Positions 1 through 9,989 of a stretch of 64,000 nucleotides of DNA are shown here, in pieces. The notes under the pieces were generated by a model, which did not search any database, had not been told where the DNA came from, and saw only the letters and a program-made list of their open reading frames with translations. The position numbers and the translations under genes were made by a program. The stretch's first letter is position 1. The number at the start of each line of letters is the position of its first letter. The stretch is from Daedaleopsis sinensis (Eukaryota; Basidiomycota; Agaricomycetes; Polyporales; Polyporaceae): positions 4,340,001 to 4,404,000 of the forward strand of contig CM066303.1 in assembly GCA_033807695.1 (NCBI GenBank), in the 5' to 3' direction.

Positions 1-131
1 TGGAAGATGTAGCGGCAGGATACGAGTACGACCGGGAGCGGGTTGTGCTCGTCCCGTGGTCCAATATGAAGGAGGGCCGGACGGACGCAATTGCCGTACT
101 TTACGACTGTTGGATGGCCTCCGATATATGA
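1..131 (+). CDS. F-box-like family protein, C-terminal end only
   Basis: An open frame enters from the left edge (codons starting at base 3) and ends at TGA 129-131. The last 42 residues include the pieces YEYDRERVVLVPW and AVLYDCWMASDI. They line up with the end of the complete F-box-like protein at 474-1499, which has a beta-type stretch VTLSVRPP and then a closing helix ending KDWLDSF. This fits two tandem paralogs of the lineage-expanded F-box-like proteins common in mushroom genomes. Only the 3' end is visible, so the F-box itself cannot be checked. Family assignment rests on similarity to the neighbour (inference). Confidence 0.6.
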   Translation, partial: EDVAAGYEYDRERVVLVPWSNMKEGRTDAIAVLYDCWMASDI

Positions 132-473
132 TCGCACAGTAAGCTATTGATATGTTCTGTCCTTGCGCCAGCACTAACTGTCCAGTTTGGTCCCGGAAGG
201 CAATGGGGTGCGACCATGAACGTTTGAATTTGATCCCTCGCCCAGGGAGACTATCATTATGCACCTAGTAAGTACTAGTGTCACTTAAGGGCGCCCGCAC
301 TGTAAGCGACATTGTATATCATCCGCCCAATATCGGCTATAGATCGGGTATCTAGGAGACTCGTACAACCGCCCACGAGAAAGATATGCATGGATGGGAC
401 ACTATGGGACACTGAACCTGGGTTGACCTCAAACCGTCACCATTACTGCGAAGCATGCTGGCCAGCACTGGAC
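132..473. other. Intergenic, 5' flank of the F-box-like gene
   Basis: No supported coding exon. The space separates the end of one F-box-like paralog from the start of the next and presumably holds the promoter of the second. No clear TATA element or repeat was recognised. Confidence 0.5.
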
Positions 474-1499
474 ATGTCGGGCGAAGACAGGCACACGCTG
501 CCCGTAGAACTGATTCGAACGGTGAGCTCGTCATATAATATCATGCCACGTATCAAATCGTCTTCATAACACTGACTCTGCGCTGGTCTGTGCAGGGTAA
601 AGATACCCCTAGACTTTCTTTGGGAAATCCCCCACGTTCTCATAAGCCTCTCTATCACCACAACAGTCTTCGAGATCGCTGCGTCCGAACCTTTTGCTGC
701 AGTAGAGCTGTGTCGGGTATGCCGCCTGGCACTGACGTGGGTGCAGCCTCTGCTCTACGACACAATCGTCCTTTCCACCTCCGCGAAGATCCAACAGTTC
801 GCGAGGACCCTCCCCGAGTTGCCGTCGCCCACCACATGCCCCTCCGCGCGCTTTCCCGCCGAATTTGTGCGGAATCTTTGGATCGGCCCCACGACGTCGA
901 CTCTTCCTCCTGAAGACGCGGCCGAGATGCCAGTGCTGAGCCGCATGTGCGAGGGGAGCTGGCCGCGCACCGAGACGCTCCGGGTCCTCGCCTGGTGCAC
1001 CGCCGTGCGCACGCTCGCGCTCATCGACCTCCCGCCGTCGCTCTGGAGCCCGCTCCTCGTGCCCACATCCGTCGAAGCCCTCTGGCTCGGGCCGTCGCAC
1101 GCCAAGGTCGATTGGCGCTACCTCCAGTGCGACTCACGGCTTGCGCGCTTCGTCAATATCGACACCTGCCTCTTCGAGAGCGAGTACGACGCGCTCCTCC
1201 GCGACCCAGCGCGCGTGCAGCTCATCAGGCGGTACCTGCGCGACGATGTAGGCGCGTTGTTTGCGATGGGCGAGGTGATAAAGACGGGCCCGGAGGCGGC
1301 GCTGGAGAGGGTAGAGATCGTGTGTTGTGCGGAGGACCGCGGTTTGCTGTCGACGTTCTTCAAGCTGAAGGCGAACGAGGTGACGTACGAGCTTGCGCGT
1401 CACAGCGTCACGCTGAGTGTACGGCCCCCGATGTGGGACGGGCGCGATGACTTTCTCGCGCTGGTATTCAAGGACTGGCTCGATTCTTTCAATGCTTAG
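474..1499 (+). CDS. F-box-like / leucine-rich-type hypothetical protein
   Basis: Two exons, 474-521 and 603-1499, encode about 314 residues. Exon 1 starts MSGEDRHTLPVELIRT; the LPxELI core is the usual opening of fungal F-box and F-box-like proteins, which recruit SCF ubiquitin ligases through Skp1. The donor at 522 is GTGAGC. The CAG at 593-595 would put exon 2 out of frame, while the AAG ending at 602 keeps it in frame, so the latter was chosen. Exon 2 contains ELCRVCRLALTWVQPLLYDT and TIVLSTSAKIQQFARTL, a pattern seen in mushroom F-box-like proteins (CLVCRxF..W..PLLY..VxLS..QL..F..TL; from memory). The rest alternates short strands and helices like a degenerate repeat domain. The substrate is unknown. 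The exact splice acceptor is the weakest part of the model. Confidence 0.65.
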
Positions 1500-1718
1500 C
1501 CTTATAGTCGCTCGGTAAGTGGATCTGTTATATCGTCTTGAACAGAGGGAAGCTGACTTGACGACGACACAGTTCACACATACATATATATAATAGTGAT
1601 CATTCACGGTCAAGCTTGCAGCATGAAAGCCTCGGTATCATAAAACTTCGATGAGACGTGTCCTGATTTAGCAGCGAAGTTCTACAAGTCTTTAACACAA
1701 TCCTTGAACGCCTCGTGA

Positions 1719-4124
1719 TTAGAAATTGCCAGAAGGCATGTTCGCGAAGATCGCGGCAGTGTTCACCCCCGCAAAGACTTCGAAGTCTGCATCCACCTCG
1801 CACACAGTATCATTGCCACTTGGGAGCTGGGTGGACAAGCAAATGTTCAACGTCCTGATACCGGCGCGCATTGAAAGCGGAGACATCGTACCGTTTCATT
1901 GACCATGTACGCACGGATAATGTTCGATAGGCATGCAGACGGCTCCGCTTGGGAGGTATGCTGACAGAACGGAGAATGAGCAAAAGTCGACACCGGAAGA
2001 CCGCGGCTAAGCTCACCCCGAATGCGTTCAGCCTGACCAGTGCTGCTCTATCGCCGAGCATGTCCGCAGTAGCCTTCGCGCCTGCAAACGGAGTCGCAGG
2101 ATCATACTTGAAGGACGAGGTCAGCAGAAGTCTATAGGCGATACATGAAGCATGCCCACCGTATTCCCTATTACGAGGATCGGGTTTGCGAGTGTCTTGT
2201 TGAACGGCCCCTCGTACCGCTCAACGGCGCGAACTGGCCAGAAGGGACAGTAGTACGTCGCGAAAGGCCACGCGGAACCGACTATTCATAGTTAGTACTC
2301 TTGCCTCGCATGGCAAATGCAGTGAGGGCGGGACCGTACACATGTGCGAGATATCCTGTGACGTGGAGATGACGCCCTCAAAGATACGGGTCATGTTTGT
2401 GTCCGTGTCGCGAGTGTCGCTGCAGATGATCGCCTCCGTGTTGTAGGGCACCGGAGGCCCTGAGGCTTGGTTGCGCATCTCCAGGAATCTGAGATGGCCA
2501 TCAGCTGCAAAAAAGGATGAGGGAGGGACAATGAGAGACGACGGACCTCCGAGCGGGGATGTTGGATCGCTTCGTATCATGCCCTTGCGCTTCAGCGTCG
2601 ACTACTTGGATCAGAGGGGGGAGTGTGTTGTTGACAAGGTCCTGCCATGCGGACGGGCTGTACATCGCCGGCCGCAGCAAAGCTGCGACAGGATGGTATC
2701 GTCAGCGTGGTCACACATGTCGACAATCATGGAACCTACCGCGGAGCTGCCCAGAAGTGACAGGCACCGAGGAGTTTGCGCGGAATGCGTCGTACGCGTT
2801 TTGCAGCAGAGCGATGATATTCGCGTGCACGTCCAGCGGTGAGGTGGTATCGGATGACGCAAAGGGACAAGCATTCGGACCTGCCAGTGCGCACCCGGTG
2901 AAGAAAGCGGAGTACGCTTTATCTGCGTCTACCAATTGTTGAGACCATCCCTGTCGTGCAGTGAGGTTCCAGTCCCCGTTGAGATGGAGCACGTGAACAT
3001 ACTAAGGAGATGTCTTCCTTTGAGAACATGGATGCATCCAACACACCGTCTAGTATAACGTGCCCGACGCGCTAGGAATGGATCAGATTACATGTACATG
3101 CGAAGACCGGTGGAGATCATCACATACCTCTGGAAACACTACCCGACAGCGTATATGAATACCAACGACGACTAGACCATGCGGATCAAGAATTAGAGAA
3201 CTCACTGTTGACCAGCCACGAGCCAAGGAGAGTTCCGTACGACAGCCCGATGTAGTTGATAGGACTCCCAAGACCGTCTAACGCATCCGCAAGCGCAGCG
3301 ACGTCGCGCGCGGTCGCAGCTGTCCCAATATACCGCAGATATTTACCTGTCGGCTGCTCCAGGCACCGCTTCCCGAGCTCTTCGTACTTCTGTTGCATTT
3401 GTGATGCCTGGGCGAGAAGCGTCTGGATATCGAAAGGGTCTGTGAAGTTAACTGACTGCTCGATTCCGTTGACCTCGATTGTTCCAGAGAAGAATGCGGC
3501 CTGTTCGTCGGCACTCGGGAAGCAATTTACATCTCCGGGACTGTTTGTAGACAGATCCAGGTCAGGACAGACGCAGACTCGGGGAAGTAGAAGGCAGGCA
3601 CTGACATTGTTAGAGATCCAACACCACGCGTGTCCCAGCTGACAATGTCGTACACGCCACCGGTTTGGTTCAGTAATAGCACGCTCGTGAAATTCAACGC
3701 TTCGATTCCGGACACCCCAGGTCCTCCTAGATACATCATACATGAAGCCATTATCTCATTGATGTGCAGATGGAGTGTGGGCAGAGTACTGACCTGGATT
3801 CATGAACACCGTGCCACGGCGCTCGCCTGTAGCATTGGCCTTGATGAGAGCAAGGTGTCCGGTTCCGGCTGAACGGTTGTGGTAGTCGAGTGGCATCTCA
3901 AAGGTGCCACACGAGAGGGAAGGGTCGATTCCCACAGAGGGGCTGCATGGGCCCCAGCGAATGCGAGTAGTCTGATGGCAACATCATATGGGCGGCGGGC
4001 AGTATGAAGACAGATCGAAAGACTTTACGCGACTCACCTGGAGGGTGGGGCTGCCATCGATTGCGATACCAAGGTATGCACACAAAGAAGGAGCGATCGC
4101 GCAGACAAGTTTAGGAAACTTCAT
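1719..4124 (-). CDS. Secreted TAP-like alpha/beta hydrolase (peptidase S33 type), minus-strand paralog
   Basis: Twelve exons give 561 residues: 4124-4038, 3971-3794, 3726-3606, 3540-3206, 3138-3128, 3071-3003, 2950-2740, 2682-2547, 2488-2340, 2281-2160, 2106-2017 with 1960-1892 (together equal to exon 11 of the plus-strand paralog), and 1826-1719. The N-terminus MKFPKLVCAIAPSLCAYLG looks like a signal peptide. Then come the oxyanion segment NPGGPGVSG, the DTRGVG turn, the nucleophile elbow GLSYG (Ser229), GNTYDPATP with Asp475, and His504 at the start of the exon reading HTSQAEPSACL. This order is that of prokaryotic and fungal tripeptidyl-aminopeptidase-like proteins, which remove short N-terminal peptides outside the cell; the actual substrate is not predictable. 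All exons join in frame and the triad is present, so it looks functional. It differs from the plus-strand paralog by one extra intron placed directly before the catalytic His codon. Confidence 0.85.
3128..3138 (-). other. 11-nt microexon of the minus-strand TAP-like gene
   Basis: Eleven bases flanked by TAG and GTATG splice signals. They complete the codons for Met-Phe-Pro-Glu between the exon ending in GSWLVN and the exon starting RVGHVILDGVLD. Without it the frame is lost. The plus-strand paralog has the same microexon at 10959-10969. Confidence 0.75.
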
Positions 4125-5183
4125 GATCGAGGATAGAGACACTCTGACTTAGAGCCGTGAGTCTTATAAGCCCAACGTTGTCAAAGCTTTCCCGAGTACT
4201 ACACCGCCGGGTCTGTTGCCGACTTTGCCATCACATAGTCGCAGTCATCCGTAACGTAGAGCGGCGCAACACTTGAAATTGTTTGGCTTCGAGTGACAGA
4301 GTGAAACGATACTTGTAGCATTAGCGATGTAAGGGTACGCTGCGTACGCAGCCAGGCGCAGCTCGCTGCACAGTGGGACCACGATGGGCCGTCGTGACGT
4401 TCACTGGCGCAGGCGTAGTTTTTGCCATTGTACATATGTCGGTTACGCTGTGTCAGTGAGATGGAAGTATTGAGCATGATACGAGCTGAAGATCACACGA
4501 GCATACAGAACGTACTGGCACGATTCTCCCCGGCGACACGGAGTCTCCATCGGACAAGTTGAATGACTGTTCACTCATAAACTCAACAATTATGAAGGTC
4601 TGTGCAGGAATGAGTATGCGTGTTCGATTTCTTCGCCTCGTGTATAGGACCCTAGGACGCTCATGTACATCTGGTCGAGTACAGCAGAAGATTGAATGCG
4701 ACTTCTGTAGGGAGCGTCGTACTTCTGCGTCATGATGGTGGTCGTTGCCAAATTGCACCTGCACAAGCACTGCACGGCCCCAATTAGCGCGACGGCAAAT
4801 GCCGAAGAGCATACCAGACTGTTAGACGCCTAACGTAGTCACGGTAGTAACCGTGTTCAACAAGTGTTCAACTTCAAAACGTTGAACTCTTCTGCTCAGA
4901 CTTCTTCATCCTCCCCCTCGGCTCCGACGGACTTAGCCTCAAGCTAATGATAAGTCTTGGGTTAGTATTTGATGAGCTCATTAGACGATTCATAGACCTT
5001 CGTGTTCCACAGTTATAAATGCACGCAGCCGGACTCGGAAGGTGACGTGGCGAGTGACGGGCCAGCAAATTTGGCTGAAACTCGACTGATATTCACTATC
5101 GGCCATGCGATGTGCAGTACATCATGATCTATACATAAATCGAGGATGACTGACTATTAGGGGCTTTTGCCAAGGCATCTAGC
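4125..5183. other. Intergenic; possible unrecognised minus-strand exons at 4200-4780
   Basis: Between the TAP-like gene and the isochorismatase-like gene. On the minus strand, 4775-4615 reads as an open, protein-like stretch (MTQKYDAPYRSRIQSS, then MYMSVLGSYTRGEEIEHAY). A CAG acceptor at about 4601-4603 would join it to a second stretch with FMSEQSFNLSDGDSVSPGR. No start, end or family can be fixed, so it is recorded as a possible small gene or gene relic. The remainder (4813-5183) shows nothing recognisable. Confidence 0.25.
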
Positions 5184-5981
5184 TTACAACCCCGACGGGG
5201 TTCCGTTCACCAGGGCAGCGTCGTGGGCACGGGCGAGGAGTCCATATTCAGGCAGGTACCTGTCGAAACCATGTTAGCCGGTGTTACTGGCCACTCTGTG
5301 ACATAGCCGTCCGAGTTCGAGTTTTCTGTCAACTCACTTGTCGAAGTACGGCATCATCTCCGGCGCGCCAGGAGTGTTGCGCCAGTCGCGCATGAGCTCG
5401 CACGCCACTGCGAACATCGACAGTATGTGCACTCCGGCGTCACGCATCCTGTCGCGCGCGTCCTGGGACGTACTGGCGTCGAACGTGCCCGACGCGTCGC
5501 CGTTTGCGAAGACCGTGTATCCGGCCTCGACGAGCGAGAGCGCAAGGAACGCGGTGCACACCTGCAACGCGAAGGCACTGTCAGCAACTCTGGGCAAGCT
5601 TCTACGCGGACTCTGAAAACACTGCCAACGCACGTCCGTCGTGATCCCGGCCATGATCACCTGCTTCTTGCCCGTCGCCTCGACCGCGGCCTTGAAGTCC
5701 GGGTTGTCCCATGCGTTCACCTCCCCGAGCCGCTTGATGAGGGGCGCGTTGGGGTGCATCGCGAGGACCTCAGCGGGCAGCGGCCCGTTCGGGCCCGTCT
5801 CTGTGCTCGTGGTGAGGACCGTCGGGAGGTTGAAGATCTTCCCGAGCTCGGCGTGCGCGAGGATGTTGTTCTTGACCTCGACGGGCGTGCGATCGCGCGC
5901 GAGCTGGTAGAGCCCCTCCTGGTGGTCGACGACGAGGAGCACCACGTTGTCCTTGTCGATACGCTCGTATTTGAAGGTCAT
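5184..5981 (-). CDS. Isochorismatase-like cysteine hydrolase (YcaC type)
   Basis: Three exons (5981-5634, 5561-5338, 5259-5184) encode 215 residues, the usual length of YcaC-type members of the isochorismatase-like superfamily. These are cytosolic Asp-Lys-Cys hydrolases acting on small amide or ester substrates; the physiological substrate is mostly unknown. Visible motifs: VVLLVVDHQEGLYQ with the catalytic Asp19; PNAPLIKRLGEVNAWDN with Lys83 as candidate catalytic Lys; and GITTDVC with the nucleophile Cys118, whose codon lies just after the first splice junction. The C-terminus ends LARAHDAALVNG. The start at 5981 (MTFKYERIDKD) was chosen because an in-frame ATG at 6086 lies beyond a stretch with intron-like features. 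It sits directly downstream of a decayed copy of itself. Confidence 0.85.
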
Positions 5982-6847
5982 GTTCGTGTTCTGCGTGGTT
6001 GGACCAGGTGAGTCCCGATAACTATGACCTGGAAGGTAGTTACTGACCTTGGTCTTTGGGTGTGAGGTGGATGGGGATGTTTTCACGTCTGGAGGCGACC
6101 ATTTTATATGCAGGCCGGACCGTCATATGCCTGGTCTGTATCAGGACATGTACGTCAACATCAAGCGGAGTGGACGAACACGCGCTCTTTCGCTGACCAA
6201 AGGCAACCATTTTTTCTCAAACAATCCCGCGAACACCGTCTCAGAGCCGTTGCGAGAGAAATCCTGGTCGGTCTATGGGCGTATATGTCTCCTAGAGGCG
6301 CACAACGAAGCCTATCACGGCTCCGGATCCGATGGGTCGCGGAGGATCATGCGTACTGATGAGGCAGGACTGGCCGGCTTCAGCTGGCGAGCTTGGGAAA
6401 GACGGGAGCAATACTTCAACATGGACGGGTGATGGTGCACGACGGCGTGGTTCTCTCAATTGGCTGTGGCTAGTCCACGCGCGTGGTTAGATCGGAACTA
6501 GCGCCCATCGCTATCCCTCCTCCAGTTTCCTCCAAGCGGGCGAATTCAAGACGATGGTCACTCCTCCTATAGGGCGGACAGTTTGGCGTACTTTCCGTTT
6601 CCCCGCTGACGGATAATTATTGAAAATAACCTGTTCGGTAGAGGCCGGCTGGTTCGACTTGTAAATCCGCCTCCCCGGGACCCAAACCGGACGACCAGAT
6701 TTTTGTGAGTGTCCTCTATCTAGTGAGCAGCATTCTTTGGTGTAGTACTACTAAAACGAGCATACACAGCAAGCACAGGATCTATACGAGAGAAAGAACA
6801 GCCGGAGGACCGTAGGATGCGGTCATCGCATCGTACCGACTCATTTG
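5982..6847. other. Intergenic, 5' flank of the isochorismatase-like gene
   Basis: Presumed promoter and 5' UTR of the gene starting at 5981, plus the 3' flank of the pseudogene that follows. Short open frames exist on both strands but none has a recognisable motif or a partner exon. No repeats seen. Confidence 0.4.
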
Positions 6848-7885
6848 AAGCCCGACAGCAGCATCGTGCGCCCGAGCCAGGAAGCCGTACTCAGGGAGAT
6901 ACCTACAGAAGCACGACACCGTTAGCTAGTAGCTAGTATCCGGCACTCAAACGACTAGCAGAAAACGAGCGGCGATCGAGTCACTTGTCGAAGAACGGCA
7001 GCATCTCCTTCGCGCCAGGGGTGCTCCGCCAGTCGCGCATGAGCTCGAGCGCGACGGCAAGCATGGACAGAAGCCGGACGCTCGCAGAGCGCATCCGGTC
7101 GTTGGTGTCGTTGGAGGTCTTGACGTCGAACGTGCCGGACGCGTCGCTGTTTGCGAAGACGGTGTGCTCGGCCTCGACAAGCGAGAGCGCGAGGAAGGAC
7201 GTGCACACATGCCGGGGATGTGGGTGGTCAGTCGCGGGCATCGGAGTGGGTGTAATGGATTGGTGGTAGCGGAGGAGCAGATATGAGAGTGGCCTGCCAC
7301 TTGGCGAGGGAGCGTGGGCTATGCAGCAAGAAGAGAGAGAGAGGCGATGGCGATGCGAAACAAGGGACTTACGTCGGTGGTAATGCCAGAGAGGATGACC
7401 TGCTTCTTGCCCGTGGCTTGGACCGACATACGGAATTCGGGGTTGTTCCAAGCATTCACTTCGCCGTTACGCTTCAAGTTGATCAAGGAGGCGTTCGGGT
7501 GCTTTGCGATAATTCTGCGGCAGCGGTCTGTTCGGCCCTGCGGAGCAACTGGTCCGGATACGATACTCAGCCGCATATACACGCAGGACGACTCGACTGC
7601 ACGGGTAGCGGATGCGAGACAGAATCGAGGATTCGATGAAGGACACAGCGATAGAGAGACACTTGAGGGTGCAAGACGGCCACAGTGACGATGACTCACC
7701 GGTTTAAGCACTGGTCGTGAGCACGGTGGGGAGATCGAGGACCTTCGCAAGCTCGGCGTGTGCTAGAACATTTTTCTTTAACTCCACAGGATGCCAGTCG
7801 CGCGCGAGCTGGAAGAGACCCTCTTGGTGGTCGACGACAAGGAGCACAGTGTCGTTCTTGTCCATGCGCTCGTACCTGAATGCCG
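6848..7885 (-). pseudogene. Isochorismatase-like hydrolase pseudogene
   Basis: Paralog of the gene at 5184-5981. Recognisable blocks in order: YERMDKNDTVLLVVDHQEG (about 7877-7821), LTTSA, HPNASLI and NGEVNAWNNPEF, KKQVILSGITTDV, CTSFLALSLVEAEHTVFAN, then YLPEYGFLARAHDAA near 6900. Lesions: the start codon is gone (the bases that read ATGACC in the intact gene are GCGGCA); a TAA follows LTTSA where the intact copy has Glu; about 0.13 kb of extra sequence with a frame change separates this from the Lys block; and the splice acceptor before the catalytic Cys reads CAT instead of CAG. Several independent lesions make a functional product unlikely. Confidence 0.8.
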
Positions 7886-9989
7886 CCGCTGTTCGGAGAA
7901 AATTTATAGGCCGCAGGGCAAAGGGTCAGCGCTCTTGAGCGGATGTGTATGATGGATCGGAAGACATACTCAGCGAGGCGAGGGCAATGAGGGAAAGCAG
8001 AGCGAGACGGGCGAACGTCGAAGCGCATTTTGAGGGGAGATATGGTTTTACGGGGAAGGAAGAGAACAAGAGAGTATTGAGAATATGAGGGCCTTTGTCA
8101 CGGTGATCGCGGTGAAGTGAGGCTCTCGGATCGACTGCTGTTCGTCCACCGTCGACCAACATGCCCTTTATACCCGTCAACTTCCGCCAAACTTCCTTTC
8201 TCCTCGCTCATTTTGGCATCGTGTTGCCCATTCAGTCATGCTGGCCGCAACCGCATGTGTCAATATATGCATACCTTCCGCTGAGCTTCCACATTAGATC
8301 AGCGACGTACATAACTTCCGGATGTCAATCGCTGTTCGTGGGAGCGCGTGAGTGTTTCGTGCCTCATTCGAGGAGCGCACGTCCACGTGATCGCGACTCG
8401 CGTACCTCTGATCAGCTCTGATCTTGCTCTTGAGTCTTTTGCGTCTCTGTGTTCAGCGGTTACGTACTCTCTTTGTCAAGATCGGGATAGGTACAACACC
8501 CGACGTTGGTCCGACTTCGTCAGCATAGGAGAGGAACGTTAGTCTTAGTCAGATGGTACTCACAACAGGATACTGTAGTGCCACGGGTGCCAGTGCTGTA
8601 CATACAGTACTCGTCAGAGTCCAAGCGGCGAACTCCAATCTGAAAGGTTGCGATGAAGTCAGACGGACAAGCCAAGTCAATTTGAGTACTTACACATGGT
8701 AGACAACCTGTTGAGTGTGTCATCGGTCGAGCCGAGCGATAAGTAGCTCTACTAAAGATAATTAAGTAGGTTAGACGCCGACAATCGACTTCTCTTACCT
8801 TCGTGCCGCCACTATATCGAGTCGACAACGAGCCTCCCCAGCATCCTCTTCTCTTGCTGCAACCTTCGGCTACTATAGCTTGACTAGAGAACTCTTTTGG
8901 AAACGATTCGCGCCCCTCCTGAGCCATCTGCGTCTTCTTGAGGAGCCGTTCAAGTCGTCGAAGCCGTCTGTCGCGTCATGCTGGTAAGCGCTCCTTGACG
9001 TGACAGCGCGAACCTCCCTCCCCTTTCGTGTCGAGCCTCATGTTGGCCCCGTCAAATTATTTTGTTGTGCATGCTACGCGTTTTAACACGTTTGCTAGAC
9101 GCGCCGAGGCCTCGGAGCAGTGGAAGACCACCCAGTAAATAGACGCCCGTTGAACGCGGCGGGTGGGGACAGGTCGTCGAAAAGGACTTACGCTGCTAAT
9201 ACGCTGCTTCTCTATTGCACATGCACAGCTGTGGAACAAGCACTTCGAGCAGAGAGAAGGCAGATCAACGTTTAATCTGACGGTGTCGTTCGGACCCTGG
9301 AACTTGTAGTAAGTACTGGTCATTGGATCAAGTCCTGCTTTCACATTACTGGAGAAGTCATTAGACTGTTTGTGCCAGCCGAGAAATGAGTAACGGAGGC
9401 TGCGGGAGTCGCCGGGATCTACTTAAGACTTAAGTGGCGGGTCGAACTGTTTTACGTTGACACTGACGTCAGCGGCTCTGGTGCGCAGTACTCAAGCGAC
9501 GCGTACGGGAAACCGCCATATGGCCTACGACTGGGGTTCTTTTAGCTGGTGTGTATATATCTCCACTTGAATACGAAGAATCCTGACTAAGCCATGCGCA
9601 CTCCGATATCCTTGAAAAATTTTAAGCCAGCAGTATGTACCGAACACGAACACATCAAAATCTTGAACAAGAGTCACGCATATGCGCAGTCTTCATGCGT
9701 CTTCAACGTTTCATAGGCTGCTTCGCAATAGAGCTCGAGGACACCGCAGCACAACATCGGACGTCAAAATCCTAGGTTGCTGTGCACCCAGAACGCAGTA
9801 GCGATTCACTCGTGCCATGCATGTTACTGCGCTGATGCTCAGAACCCGTGCCTCCCCTCGCACGCAGTAGTTGTCCAATTTACCATGCGGATCGATCGAT
9901 GATGCGCCCCGACGCTAACAGGGAGTTGCTTGCATAAATACGCCCCTGCACTCGTGAGGGGAAATTGTACTCTAGTGGTATACGCCATC
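7886..9989. other. About 2.1 kb with no firmly supported gene
   Basis: Mixed composition and clearly less GC-rich than the genes. Two minus-strand open stretches could be exons: 9344-9190 (MTSTYYKFQGPNDTVRLNV, then LCSKCLFHSCACAIEKQR) and 8927-8805 (MAQEGRESFPKEFSSQAIV). No consistent splice model or family could be found. The last part, up to 9989, is the presumed promoter of the plus-strand TAP-like gene. Confidence 0.3.
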
